From Ciceribacter sp. L1K22 (GTDB taxonomy: Bacteria; Pseudomonadota; Alphaproteobacteria; Rhizobiales; Rhizobiaceae): 64,000 nucleotides of DNA. The DNA lies in the NCBI RefSeq assembly GCF_017599385.1, contig NZ_JAGFPK010000002.1, positions 744,001-808,000 on the forward strand, given 5' to 3'. The first letter of the stretch is position 1; each line of letters begins with the position of its first letter. Shown piece by piece: positions 49,931 through 58,537 of this stretch. Both the position numbers and the translations under genes were made by a program. The notes under the pieces were generated by a model. That model did no database searches. It was not told where the DNA came from and was given only the letters and a program-made list of their open reading frames with translations.

Positions 49931-51568
49931 CTATTCCGCCGCAGCCGCGTGCTCCCCGTCGCGCAACAGCCGGCGGATCACCTTGCCGCTCGTCGTCATC
50001 GGCAGGGCGTCGACGAAAGCCACTTCGCGCGGATATTCGTGCATGGAAAGCCGCTGCTTGACCCAGTCGGAAATCGCGCGGGCGAGCGCTTCGCCCGGCT
50101 CATGGCCCGGCGACAAAACGACGAAGGCCTTGACGATTTCGGTTCGAACTGGATCGGGCTTTCCGATGACGGCGGCGAGTTTCACCGCTGGATGGCTGAG
50201 AAGACAGTCCTCGACCTCCGTCGGACCGATCCGGTAACCGGCAGAGGTGATCACGTCGTCATCGCGGCCAATGAATTCGACGAAGCCATCGGAATCCTGC
50301 CGGCCGAGATCGCCGGTCTTCATCCAGTCCCCGACGAATTTTCGTTCCGTCGCGGCCTCGTCCTGCCAATAGCCGAGGAACATCACCGGATCCGGTCGGG
50401 CGATCGCCACCTGACCGGTAACGCCCGGCGGAACGGCACGCCCTTCGTCATCGATAATGGCGACACGATGACCCGGCACGGAGCGGCCGATCTTGCCGCC
50501 CTTGCTGACGCCGAGATGGGCGGCCGACGAGAGCACGAAATTGCATTCGGTCTGGCCGTAGAATTCGTTGGGCACAAGCCCGAGCGCCGACCTTACCCAC
50601 TCGTAGGTCTCGCGGCCAAGCGATTCTCCGGCAGACCCGATGCTGCGCAGGGAAAGATCGTAGTGGCGGCGGGGATTATCGATGGACCGCAAAAGCCTCA
50701 ACGCCGTCGGCGGGATGAAAGCGTTGCGCACGCCCATCTCCGCCATGATGCGGAAGGCAATGTGCGGATCGAACTTCTGCGCCGGCGAGGAGACCACCGG
50801 AACGCCAAGCAGCAGGGAGGGCAGGAGGGCATTCAGAAGCCCGCCGGCCCAGGCCCAGTCGGACGGCGTCCACATCCGGTCGCCATCGCGCGGGATGAAG
50901 TCGTGCGCCATCTGGAAGCCGGGAATATGGCCGGGCAGGACCCGGTGTCCATGCAGCGCGCCCTTCGGCGGACCCGTCGTACCTGAGGTGAATATCATCA
51001 GCGCCGGATCGTCGGGGCCGCTGTCGATAACTTCGAACACCGAGGCCTGTGCTTCGATGAGATCGTGGAACGAGAGAGCGCCAGGCGTCTCACCGTCGAC
51101 CGAGATCACGTGCCGCAGCCCCTCGGGACGCGGGCTGACTTGGGCAAGGCGTGACAGGCCAAAGGCATTTGTGACCAGAACCGAAGCGCCCGCGGCACGC
51201 AGCCGGTAGTCCAGCGCCTCCGCGCCGAACAGAAGAGCCAGCGGCAGGGCGATGGCCCCGAGCTTGTAGATGGCGACATGGGCGATCACGGTCTCGAAGC
51301 ACTGAGGCAGCAGGAGCGCAACCCGATCGCCGGGATTCACGCCAAGGGCAACAAGCGCATTGGCAAACTGCGACGATCGGGCGGAAAGCTGCCCATAGGT
51401 CATCGACAGATGCTTTCCGTCGGCACTGAAGTGCTGAAGGCAGACCCGGTTGGGCTCGTTGCGGGCCCAGGCGTCGGAGACGGCCTCACCAATGTTGAAT
51501 TTTGACGGAATCTGCCACGAAAAATCGCGATAAAGCGCCTCGTAGCTGTCCCGAACGGGCAAGAACAT
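49931..51568 (-). CDS. Acyl-CoA synthetase (medium-chain ACSM-like, AMP-binding)
   Basis: A 545-residue adenylate-forming enzyme. The ATP/AMP signature is ALMIFTSGTTGPPKGALHGH. TPSDWAWAGGLLNALLPSLL is typical of the ACSM or propionyl/butyryl-type group. The acceptor loop YGQTECNFVL, hinge GDWMKTGDLG and the catalytic Lys in MTTSGKVIRRLLRD are present. It activates a carboxylic acid to its acyl-CoA through an acyl-AMP intermediate; the chain length cannot be read from the sequence. It is monocistronic. Confidence 0.92.
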   Translation of the reverse strand: MFLPVRDSYEALYRDFSWQIPSKFNIGEAVSDAWARNEPNRVCLQHFSADGKHLSMTYGQLSARSSQFANALVALGVNPGDRVALLLPQCFETVIAHVAIYKLGAIALPLALLFGAEALDYRLRAAGASVLVTNAFGLSRLAQVSPRPEGLRHVISVDGETPGALSFHDLIEAQASVFEVIDSGPDDPALMIFTSGTTGPPKGALHGHRVLPGHIPGFQMAHDFIPRDGDRMWTPSDWAWAGGLLNALLPSLLLGVPVVSSPAQKFDPHIAFRIMAEMGVRNAFIPPTALRLLRSIDNPRRHYDLSLRSIGSAGESLGRETYEWVRSALGLVPNEFYGQTECNFVLSSAAHLGVSKGGKIGRSVPGHRVAIIDDEGRAVPPGVTGQVAIARPDPVMFLGYWQDEAATERKFVGDWMKTGDLGRQDSDGFVEFIGRDDDVITSAGYRIGPTEVEDCLLSHPAVKLAAVIGKPDPVRTEIVKAFVVLSPGHEPGEALARAISDWVKQRLSMHEYPREVAFVDALPMTTSGKVIRRLLRDGEHAAAAE

Positions 51569-51713
51569 GCCGAAATTCCCGAAAAACTCGATAGTTTCCT
51601 AGCTATCACTCCTTTCGCACCTGCACAATGGAGCGGTATTCGGTGGGTTGCCATGCTCCGCTGGACAGCGTTTCGACGTCCGTGTAGCGTCCCGCCACCG
51701 AAACCGAGACCCG

Positions 51714-51736
51714 GCGGTCGTGGCGATCACGACCGC
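51714..51736. promoter_or_regulatory. Inverted repeat upstream of the MbcA/ParS-like gene
   Basis: A perfect 9-bp inverted repeat GCGGTCGTG / CACGACCGC with a 5-nt centre ends 26 nt before the ATG at 51763. The place fits an operator or leader hairpin for that gene. Confidence 0.4.
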
Positions 51737-51762
51737 TAACCGGATAAGACCGAGTGACAAGA

Positions 51763-52230
51763 ATGAACGACAACACCTCCGATTCCGACGGAAAACGCCC
51801 GAAGACCGGCATGCTGCGCTCTGGCCAGGCTGTCAGCCTGGTGAGCGTCGACAAGACGCTGCTGCCGAAGACCCGCCGCAAGGCCAAGGGTAACGAGGAC
51901 GCAGGCACGATTGCCAATGTGAAGATCGTCTCCCCGGTCGGCGCCCGCGGCGTCGCAGCACGGCAGCAGATCCAGCAGAAGGTACTGCGATCGGCGAGTG
52001 CCAGGATTGGTGGTGCCATAGAACAGGGCACGCTGTCGGCCAAGGGTGCGAAACAGTTGCTCGTCGCGCGCATGACCAAGGCGCTGGGCTCGACTGACGC
52101 GGCCGAAACCTGGTATCGCAGCCATCGCCTGGAAGCGCTCGGCGGCCGCACTCCGGCCCAGATGGTCCGCGCCGGCGAGGTGAAGGCGTTGATGGAGCAT
52201 CTTCAGGCGAGCGGGGCGCAGAAGGCCTGA
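51763..52230 (+). CDS. MbcA/ParS/Xre-antitoxin-like (DUF2384) domain protein
   Basis: I choose ATG 51763 (MNDNTSDSDGKRPKT), 155 residues; GTG 51754 is an alternative. The first 65 residues are polar and basic. The C-terminal region (MTKALGSTDAAETWYRSHRL, EALGGRTPAQMVRAGEVKAL) matches the toxin-binding domain of MbcA/ParS/Xre antitoxins, where a helix is followed by LGGxTPxxML and a small-residue loop. The usual RES-domain toxin gene is absent: upstream is the divergent acyl-CoA synthetase gene and downstream the tRNA. It may be an orphan antitoxin or a domesticated regulator. The family call rests on this C-terminal pattern only. Confidence 0.6.
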   Translation: MNDNTSDSDGKRPKTGMLRSGQAVSLVSVDKTLLPKTRRKAKGNEDAGTIANVKIVSPVGARGVAARQQIQQKVLRSASARIGGAIEQGTLSAKGAKQLLVARMTKALGSTDAAETWYRSHRLEALGGRTPAQMVRAGEVKALMEHLQASGAQKA

Positions 52231-52310
52231 GGCTTTCCGAGATTTGAAGTCTTCCAAAGGAGAATGCCGCAGGGCCTCAGCACGGACACTGCGGTGCCGC
52301 CGGGATGAAT

Positions 52311-52395
52311 TGGTGCCCCATGCCGGAATCGAACCAGCACTCCTTTCGGAACTCGATTTTGAGTCGAGCGCGTCTACCAGTTCCGCCAATGGGGC
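52311..52395 (-). tRNA. tRNA-Leu (anticodon CAA)
   Basis: The minus-strand sequence folds as a class II tRNA with acceptor stem GCCCCAT / ATGGGGC, discriminator A and an encoded CCA. The D arm has GGCGGAACTGGTAGACGC, the anticodon stem CTCGA / TCGAG encloses loop CTCAAAA (CAA at positions 34-36), a long variable arm follows, and the T arm has GGTTCGATTCC. Length is 85 nt including CCA. It reads UUG codons. Confidence 0.96.
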
Positions 52396-52585
52396 AATCC
52401 ATGCGTTCCAGTCGGGTAGAACAGCGCCGGACTATACGAATGGGTATGTGCGGGTCAACTGGTATCGGACACAAAGAGACGATCTTGCGGTGATTTTCGA
52501 AAAGCTTTCGCACTGCGGCATGGATGGCATTTACTCCGGTCGAGGGCTCCAATAAAACGGCTGCCAACGTCAACGGGGTCTTCCG

Positions 52586-53167
52586 ATGCTGCGCCGCCTG
52601 TACGACTGGACCATGTCGCTTGCCCGAACCCGCCATGCCGAAAAGGCGCTGTTCGGCGTTTCCTTCATCGAAAGCTCCTTCTTTCCCATACCGCCGGACG
52701 TGGTCCTCATCCCCATGGTGATCGCCAAGCCGATGAACTGGCTCCGGATCGCCCTGATCTGCACGGTCGCGTCTGTGCTGGGCGCGTTCCTCGGCTACGC
52801 GATCGGCATGTTCCTGTATGAGACCGTCGGCCAGCCGATCCTCGCCTTCTACGGCAAGGAAGATGCCTTTACCGAGATCGCCGATTGGTACAACACCTGG
52901 GGTGGCTGGGGCGTGCTGTTTGCCGCCGTCACACCGTTTCCCTACAAGGTGCTGACGATCTTCTCCGGTGCGACGGGACTGAACATCTTCATATTCACTC
53001 TTGTCAGCATCGTCGGCCGAGCTGCCCGTTTCCTCCTCGTCTCTTGGCTGTTGAAGCTTTACGGCGAACCGATCCGGCTGTTCATCGAAAAGTATCTCGG
53101 CCTTCTTTTCACCCTCTTCATGGTGCTGCTGATCGGCGGCTTCTACCTCGTCAAGTTCATCTTCTGA
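52586..53167 (+). CDS. YqaA-type membrane protein (DedA/VTT superfamily)
   Basis: A 193-residue inner-membrane protein with the VTT pattern: FIESSFFPIPPDVVLIPMVI, a re-entrant region with conserved Pro and acidic residues, VLGAFLGYAIGMFLYETVGQ, and FAAVTPFPYKVLTIFSGATG. YqaA proteins are DedA relatives thought to take part in lipid transport or membrane homeostasis. It precedes dsbB by 13 nt, a pairing that suggests one transcript. Confidence 0.88.
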   Translation: MLRRLYDWTMSLARTRHAEKALFGVSFIESSFFPIPPDVVLIPMVIAKPMNWLRIALICTVASVLGAFLGYAIGMFLYETVGQPILAFYGKEDAFTEIADWYNTWGGWGVLFAAVTPFPYKVLTIFSGATGLNIFIFTLVSIVGRAARFLLVSWLLKLYGEPIRLFIEKYLGLLFTLFMVLLIGGFYLVKFIF

Positions 53168-53180
53168 AAGGCACGCGCCC

Positions 53181-53684
53181 ATGGCCGCGATCACCAAAAC
53201 CACAATGGCAGCCGTCGCGGCGACGATCGGCATGGCAATCGTCGTCGGCTCAGCGCTCGGCTTCGAGCATATCGGCGGCTATATTCCCTGCGCGCTCTGC
53301 CTGATGCAGCGCAATCCCTATTATATCGGCATCCCGCTCGGCATTCTCGCGATCGTCGCGTCTATGCTGCGGCTGCCGGTCTGGATCACGAAGACGCTTC
53401 TCGTCGCCATCGGCCTGCTGATGGTCGTCGGCGCCGGTATGGGCGTCTATCATTCAGGCGTGGAATGGCAGTTCTGGGAAGGCCCGGCGAGCTGCAGCAT
53501 TACCGCCGCCGGCGCAGGCGCCACCGGCGGCGACATCCTGGCGCAGCTGAACGAGGTCAAGGGCCCGTCGTGCACCGAGGCGACGCTCCGGGTGCTCGGT
53601 CTTTCCTTCGCAGGGTGGAACGTCCTGACGAGTATCGCACTCGCCGCGATCGCCTTCTGGGGCGCGACCCGCAAGACTGCCTGA
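53181..53684 (+). CDS. dsbB: DsbB-family disulfide bond formation protein
   Basis: A 167-residue protein with four membrane segments. The first periplasmic loop has the CALC motif (PCALCLMQRNPYYIGIPLG) that reacts with ubiquinone, and the second loop has the CS/SC pair (WEGPASCSI and KGPSCTEA). By family it reoxidises DsbA by passing electrons to quinone. The start ATG at 53181 lies 13 nt after the YqaA-type gene. Confidence 0.92.
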   Translation: MAAITKTTMAAVAATIGMAIVVGSALGFEHIGGYIPCALCLMQRNPYYIGIPLGILAIVASMLRLPVWITKTLLVAIGLLMVVGAGMGVYHSGVEWQFWEGPASCSITAAGAGATGGDILAQLNEVKGPSCTEATLRVLGLSFAGWNVLTSIALAAIAFWGATRKTA

Positions 53685-53688
53685 ACGA

Positions 53689-54252
53689 TCAGGGCTGCAG
53701 TTCGCTGTCCCAGTAGAGATAGTCAATCCAGCTTTCGTGCAGATAGTTCGGCGGGAACAGCCTACCATTGTTGTGCAGGTCCTGCACCGTCGGTCGATAG
53801 GGCTTCTGTGCCGGGAACATCTGCGCCTGCCGCGGCAGCTTGCTTCCCTTGCGCAGATTGCATGGAGAACAGGCGGCAACCACGTTTTCCCAGGTCGTCT
53901 CGCCGCCATGGGCGCGCGGAATGACGTGGTCGAAGGTGAGATCCTCTGTGGAGCCGCAATACTGGCACTGGAATTTGTCGCGCAGGAAGACGTTGAAACG
54001 GGTGAAGGCCGGATTGCGGGTCGGTTGCACATAGGTTTTCAGGCTGACAACGCTCGGCACTCTCATCGAGAATGTCGGCGAGCAGACCGAGTGCTCGTAT
54101 TCAGCGATGATGTTCACCCGATCGAGAAACACGGCCTTGATCGCATCCTGCCATGACCACAGCGACAGAGGGTAATAGCTGAGCGGCCTGTAATCGGCAT
54201 TCAGCACGAGCGCCGGCAGGGAATTAGGAGAAACAGCAATCGTCAAGGGCAT
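53689..54252 (-). CDS. HNH endonuclease family protein
   Basis: I use ATG 54252 (MPLTIAVSPNSLPALV, 187 residues); GTG 54276 would add eight residues, and AGGAGA sits very close to the ATG, so the start is uncertain. The HNH motif is clear: FQCQYCGSTEDLTFDHVIPR (CxxC then DH), ENVVAACSPCNLRKGSK. The alphaproteobacterial N-terminus VLNADYRPLSYYPLSLWSWQ is conserved in a widespread chromosomal family of unknown role. It lies convergent to dsbB with a 4-nt gap. Confidence 0.88.
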   Translation of the reverse strand: MPLTIAVSPNSLPALVLNADYRPLSYYPLSLWSWQDAIKAVFLDRVNIIAEYEHSVCSPTFSMRVPSVVSLKTYVQPTRNPAFTRFNVFLRDKFQCQYCGSTEDLTFDHVIPRAHGGETTWENVVAACSPCNLRKGSKLPRQAQMFPAQKPYRPTVQDLHNNGRLFPPNYLHESWIDYLYWDSELQP

Positions 54253-54348
54253 TCTCCTGATCGATTCGGCATCCACACTTTCTATATTAGGTCCGTTGTT
54301 ACAGGATTGTGAAGTCCAATAAATCCAGTTGCTTCGAGTCCGCTGTCG

Positions 54349-54996
54349 TCATGCGGCAGGCGCGGCCTCGCGCCCGAGCCGCGTTGCATAAAAAGCCCAG
54401 AAAAGCCGGGCGGCGACCGAGCGCCAGGGGCTCCACGGCGCGGAGATTTGCCGCACCCTCGTGATGTCCGGCCGTTCCGGCAACTCGAACGCCCAGCCGA
54501 CAGCCGCCCTCAGCGCAACGTCTCCGGCCGGAAACACATCGGGATGGCCGCCGCAGAACATCAGATACACCTCCGCTGTCCAAGGTCCGATTCCAGGAAG
54601 CCGCGTCAGGTCCGCCATAGCCTCGTCAAGGGGAGCACTGGCGACGGCGTCGAGATCGATCGTGCCTGACACAACCGCCTCGGCGAGGCCTTTTAGCGTG
54701 CGCGCCTTGGCACCCGAAAGACCGAACCCGGCGATCGGCCCTTCGGAAATCGCCAGATAGCGCTCGGCCGAGAGCCCTTCGCCAGCGGCGAGCAGGATAC
54801 GGCCCCAGATTGCCTCGGCGCTGGCGCGCGACACCATTTGCGAGACGACGATGTGGGCGAGACCCGCAAACCCCGGCTCGGCCAGACGCAACGGCAAGGG
54901 ACCAGCCCGCTCCGCGATTTTCGCGAGCCGCGGGTCGATACGAAGCAATGCGGCGAGACCGGTTTCGATGTCCTCGATCGATCTGATGGGGTTCAT
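54349..54996 (-). CDS. HhH-GPD DNA glycosylase (3-methyladenine type)
   Basis: I choose ATG 54996 (MNPIRSIEDIETGLAAL), 215 residues. The helix-hairpin-helix is LTRLPGIGPWTAEVYLMF, followed by the catalytic Asp region FPAGDVALRAAVG. An early segment LAHIVVSQMVSRASAEAIW is typical of the AlkA/Mag group. It removes alkylated purines in base-excision repair. It is divergent from gluQRS with a 55-nt gap that must hold both promoters. Confidence 0.9.
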   Translation of the reverse strand: MNPIRSIEDIETGLAALLRIDPRLAKIAERAGPLPLRLAEPGFAGLAHIVVSQMVSRASAEAIWGRILLAAGEGLSAERYLAISEGPIAGFGLSGAKARTLKGLAEAVVSGTIDLDAVASAPLDEAMADLTRLPGIGPWTAEVYLMFCGGHPDVFPAGDVALRAAVGWAFELPERPDITRVRQISAPWSPWRSVAARLFWAFYATRLGREAAPAA

Positions 54997-55051
54997 GCGC
55001 GGTCTTCGAATGCCTCTTGGAGCCGATTGCGGTTTCATGTCAGAAGGAAGC

Positions 55052-55945
55052 ATGCACGCCGTCGACCCTCAAAGTCCACCCGTTTTCCGCTTCGCGCCAA
55101 GCCCCAACGGGCCGCTGCATCTTGGCCATGCACTGTCGGCGATGCTCAATCACGACATGGCGAAGGCGGCGAACGGGCGTTTCCTGCTGCGCATTGAGGA
55201 TATCGACATTACCCGCTGCACGCCGGAATTCGAGCAAGCCGTATACGAGGACCTTGACTGGCTGGGCCTCAATTGGGAGAAGCCGGTGCGGCGGCAATCC
55301 GAGCACATAGCGCACTATCGGTCGGCGCTGGACAGGTTGATTGACATGGGCCTTGCCTACCCTGCCTTCATGACGCGCGGCGAGGTGAAGGCGGTCGTAA
55401 CGAAGGCCGAAGCGCATGGAACCGCTTGGCCGCGCGACCCGGACGGAGCGCCGCTTTATCCGGCAGATGACCGCTACGTTTCAGAGGATGAGCGACAGAC
55501 GCGGATTACTTCCGGCGCGCGCCACGCCTGGCGGCTGGACATGGCGAAAGCCGTCTCCATAGCCGGCGATGGTTTGAGCCGGAACGAGGAGGGTGATGGC
55601 GAAAAGGGTGTGATCGCAGCCGATGCTGCGGCGTGGGGCGACGTGGTGCTATGGCGTTCGGACGCGCCGTCGAGCTATCACCTTTCAGTGGTGCTGGACG
55701 ATGCGCTGCAGGGAGTTACGCATGTGGTGCGGGGCCTGGACCTCTTCCAGTCGACCGCCGTGCACCGTTTGCTGCAACGGCTGCTCGGCCTGCCGGAGCC
55801 GCGCTATCATCACCATCGGCTGATACTCGGCGCGGACGGGCGCAAACTGTCGAAGAGCGAGGGATCGACTGGTCTGGCGACGCTTCGAGCAGAGGGAGCC
55901 TCGCCCTCAGATATCCGCCGCCTGGTCGGGATTGGCGCCGGGTGA
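55052..55945 (+). CDS. gluQRS: Glutamyl-Q tRNA(Asp) synthetase
   Basis: The start is ATG 55052 with AGAAGGAAG upstream; 297 residues, the length of GluQRS, which lacks the anticodon-binding domain of GluRS. The class I HIGH-like motif is FRFAPSPNGPLHLGHALSAM and the KMSKS-like motif is GRKLSKS. RIEDIDITRCTPEF and YHLSVVLDDALQGVTHVVRG are typical. It loads glutamate onto the queuosine of tRNA-Asp. The Cys ligands of the zinc site in E. coli GluQRS are not seen. Its 3' end overlaps the convergent yihY-type gene by 39 bp. Confidence 0.93.
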   Translation: MHAVDPQSPPVFRFAPSPNGPLHLGHALSAMLNHDMAKAANGRFLLRIEDIDITRCTPEFEQAVYEDLDWLGLNWEKPVRRQSEHIAHYRSALDRLIDMGLAYPAFMTRGEVKAVVTKAEAHGTAWPRDPDGAPLYPADDRYVSEDERQTRITSGARHAWRLDMAKAVSIAGDGLSRNEEGDGEKGVIAADAAAWGDVVLWRSDAPSSYHLSVVLDDALQGVTHVVRGLDLFQSTAVHRLLQRLLGLPEPRYHHHRLILGADGRKLSKSEGSTGLATLRAEGASPSDIRRLVGIGAG

Positions 55946-56791
55946 CACATCGACCCGCATGGCGGCAAACTTCATCAGCGCGGCATTGAATTCCGCGCCG
56001 ATCAGGAAGATCACGCCGACCATGTAGAGGAAGACGATCACGATCATGATCGAGGCGAGGCCGGCATAGGTGGCGGCGTAGTTGGCGAACGTGCCGAGAT
56101 AATAGGTGAAGATCAATGCGCCGATCATCCACAAAAGCAGCGTCAGCACCACGCCGGGTAGCACGTCGATCAACCGCCGACGCCCGGCCGGCAGGCCGAG
56201 ATGAGAGAGCAGCAGACCGACGACCAGCAACGCCACGGTGCCGATGATGCGCCAGTTGGCGATCGTCGCCAGCCACTCCTGCATCCACGGAAACCATGTC
56301 TCGGCAAAGGCATCGGCAACGGGAACGACGACGAGCAAAGCGCTGACAAGGGCGAAGACGATAACGGCGCTGAGCACGAAACCCAGACTGATCAGGCGCG
56401 TGATGTACCACGGCCGGGTTTCCGTGACGCGATAGGCGCGGTTCAGTCCGGCCCGGAGCGCCTCCACGCCGTTCGACGCGAAATAGGCGGCCGCCAGCAC
56501 GGAGATCGTCAACAACCCCCCGCGCGGGATCGTCAGGACGTTCACCAGTTCATCCGACAAGGGCTTCGCAATCACTTCGGGCCAGGTGTCGAAGATCAGA
56601 TGGATGGCGGTTTCGGAAAACTGGTCGGCGCCCAGGAAACCGGCGAGCGCGGTTCCGAAGATCAGGAAGGGAAAGACGGCCAGCAGCGCCGAAAGCGCGA
56701 CATGGCTTGCCATCGCCCAGCCGTCGTCCTCGCTGAAGTGGTACACCGCATCGAACGACACCCTGTAGAGCCTGCGCAGGTATGTCGTCAT
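55907..56791 (-). CDS. YihY/BrkB-family inner-membrane protein
   Basis: A 294-residue protein with six membrane segments. The YihY pattern is visible: WAMASHVALSALLAVFPFLI, GVEALRAGLNRAYRVTETRP, WMIGALIFTYYLG and FLYMVGVIFLIGAEFNAALM. The family was once misnamed ribonuclease BN; its function remains unclear. The C-terminal 13 codons overlap the 3' end of gluQRS on the other strand. Confidence 0.9.
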   Translation of the reverse strand: MTTYLRRLYRVSFDAVYHFSEDDGWAMASHVALSALLAVFPFLIFGTALAGFLGADQFSETAIHLIFDTWPEVIAKPLSDELVNVLTIPRGGLLTISVLAAAYFASNGVEALRAGLNRAYRVTETRPWYITRLISLGFVLSAVIVFALVSALLVVVPVADAFAETWFPWMQEWLATIANWRIIGTVALLVVGLLLSHLGLPAGRRRLIDVLPGVVLTLLLWMIGALIFTYYLGTFANYAATYAGLASIMIVIVFLYMVGVIFLIGAEFNAALMKFAAMRVDVSPGANPDQAADI

Positions 56792-56871
56792 GAAGTCTCC
56801 CTTGTGGCCAAGCGATTGTATCCCGCGGGGGAATATGGGAAACCCGGTCCGATTTGTACAGGATCGAGACC

Positions 56872-57705
56872 ATGACCGACACCCGCAGCATCATCGTGAC
56901 CGGCTGCTCCTCCGGCATAGGAGCCTATTGCGCGCGGGCGCTGAAGGCCGAGGGCTGGAGGGTTTTCGCCTCCGTCAGAAAACGTGAGGATCTGGCCGCG
57001 CTGGAGGCGGACGGGCTGGAGGCGCTGGTCATGGACTATACCGACGAGGAAAGCATCGCGACGCTCGTCGATACCGTAGCCGAGCGCACAGGCGGGCGAA
57101 TCGATGCCCTGTTCAACAACGGGGCCTATGGCCAGCCTGGTGCCGTCGAGGATCTGTCGACGGACGTCCTGCGCCGCCAGTTCGAGACGAATTTCTTCGG
57201 CTGGCACGAGCTGACCCGTCGCGTGATCCCGATGATGCGTCGGCAAGGCCATGGCCGCATCGTACAGTGCTCCTCGATCCTCGGTCTCGTGGCCTATCGC
57301 TATCGCGGCGCCTACACGGCATCGAAGTTCGCACTCGAGGGTCTCAGCGTGACGTTGCGGATGGAGCTGGAGGGCAGCGGCATCCATGTGAGCCTGATCG
57401 AGCCGGGGCCGATCGAAAGTCGCTTTACCGTCAATGCGCTGGCGCAGATTCGCGAGAACATCGATCTTGTGAACTCGGCCCATGCGCGCGAATACAAGCG
57501 TCAGCTTGCGCGTCTCGACGGCAGCGGACCGATCAATCGTCACAAGCTCGGTCCCGAAGCGGTCCATGAAGTCCTCAGACATGCCTTGACCGCGACACGC
57601 CCGCGCCCACATTATCTCGTGACAACTCCAGCCAAGCAGGGCGCCATGCTGAAAAGACTGCTGCCCGCCGGCCTTTTCTACAGGCTGATGCGGTCGCTGG
57701 ACTGA
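56872..57705 (+). CDS. Short-chain dehydrogenase/reductase (classical SDR)
   Basis: The start is ATG 56872 (MTDTRSIIVTGCSSGIG); 277 residues. The cofactor motif is TGCSSGIG, the NNG motif is LFNNGAYGQPGA, catalytic Ser is in IVQCSSILGL and the YxxxK is YTASK. The LSVTLRMELEGSGIHVSLIE step fits 17-beta-hydroxysteroid or retinol-type classical SDRs. The substrate is unknown. It starts 80 nt from the divergent YihY-type gene. Confidence 0.9.
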   Translation: MTDTRSIIVTGCSSGIGAYCARALKAEGWRVFASVRKREDLAALEADGLEALVMDYTDEESIATLVDTVAERTGGRIDALFNNGAYGQPGAVEDLSTDVLRRQFETNFFGWHELTRRVIPMMRRQGHGRIVQCSSILGLVAYRYRGAYTASKFALEGLSVTLRMELEGSGIHVSLIEPGPIESRFTVNALAQIRENIDLVNSAHAREYKRQLARLDGSGPINRHKLGPEAVHEVLRHALTATRPRPHYLVTTPAKQGAMLKRLLPAGLFYRLMRSLD

Positions 57706-57732
57706 CCTCAAGCAAAAGGGCAATCCGAAATC

Positions 57733-57930
57733 ATGTCCACATTCACATCGGTCCTGGCTTTCATCGTCATGGGACTGGTCGTCGTCGTTCTCGTGCGCGG
57801 CCTGTTCAACATGATGAAGGGTGGCGACGGCAACCTTTCCAACAAGCTGATGCAGATGCGTATTCTGCTGCAGGCAATCGCCGTGGCGCTGATCATGCTG
57901 ACGCTGTGGCTGACGGGCGGCGGACGATAG
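57733..57930 (+). CDS. HIG1-domain twin transmembrane protein
   Basis: A 65-residue protein with two membrane segments (VLAFIVMGLVVVVLVRGLFN and LLQAIAVALIMLTLWLTGG) joined by a loop with the HIG1 motif NLSNKLMQMRILLQ. HIG1 proteins associate with cytochrome oxidase or respiratory supercomplexes. It lies 27 nt after the SDR gene and 10 nt before the adenosyltransferase gene. Confidence 0.85.
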   Translation: MSTFTSVLAFIVMGLVVVVLVRGLFNMMKGGDGNLSNKLMQMRILLQAIAVALIMLTLWLTGGGR

Positions 57931-57940
57931 GATCGGGACC

Positions 57941-58519
57941 ATGGTCAAGCTCAACAAGATCTATACCCGCACCGGGGACGACGGAACGACGGCGCTGGTC
58001 ACCGGTCCCCGCCGTCTCAAGCATGATCTGCGGGTGGACGCCTATGGTACCATCGACGAGACCAATTCCGCGATCGGCGTGGCCCGTCTGCACACGAACG
58101 CCTTGACGGACCTCGACGCCATGCTGCTGCGGGTCCAGAACGATCTCTTCGACCTTGGCGCCGATCTCGCCGCGCCCGATACCGGCGAGCCGCTTTCCTA
58201 TGAGCCTCTACGCATCATCGAGGCCCAGGTGGACCGGTTGGAGAAGGAAATCGACCAGCTGAACAGCGAACTCGATCCGCTGAAATCCTTCATCCTGCCC
58301 GGCGGTTCGCCCGCAGCCGCCTATCTCCATCTCGCCCGTACCATCTCACGGCGGGCCGAGCGGGTGATGGTGGAGCTGTCGCGGATCGACGGGGAAAACG
58401 TGCACGAACCGTGCCTGAAATATGTAAACCGACTGTCGGACTTTCTGTTCGTCGCGGCGCGATACGCCAACGACAAAGGCAAGGCCGACATATTGTGGGT
58501 ACCTGGAAAAAACCGCTGA
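57941..58519 (+). CDS. PduO-type cob(I)alamin adenosyltransferase
   Basis: A 192-residue protein with the PduO/MMAB N-terminus MVKLNKIYTRTGDDGTTALV, KHDLRVDAYGTIDETNSAIG, and the ATP/cobalamin-site helix YLHLARTISRRAERVMVELS with VNRLSDFLFVAARYAN near the end. It makes adenosylcobalamin from cob(I)alamin and ATP. It sits between the HIG1 gene and the rhomboid gene in a tight plus-strand run leading to etfBA. Confidence 0.94.
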   Translation: MVKLNKIYTRTGDDGTTALVTGPRRLKHDLRVDAYGTIDETNSAIGVARLHTNALTDLDAMLLRVQNDLFDLGADLAAPDTGEPLSYEPLRIIEAQVDRLEKEIDQLNSELDPLKSFILPGGSPAAAYLHLARTISRRAERVMVELSRIDGENVHEPCLKYVNRLSDFLFVAARYANDKGKADILWVPGKNR

Positions 58520-58537
58520 CGAGAAAGGTCGGGCGTC

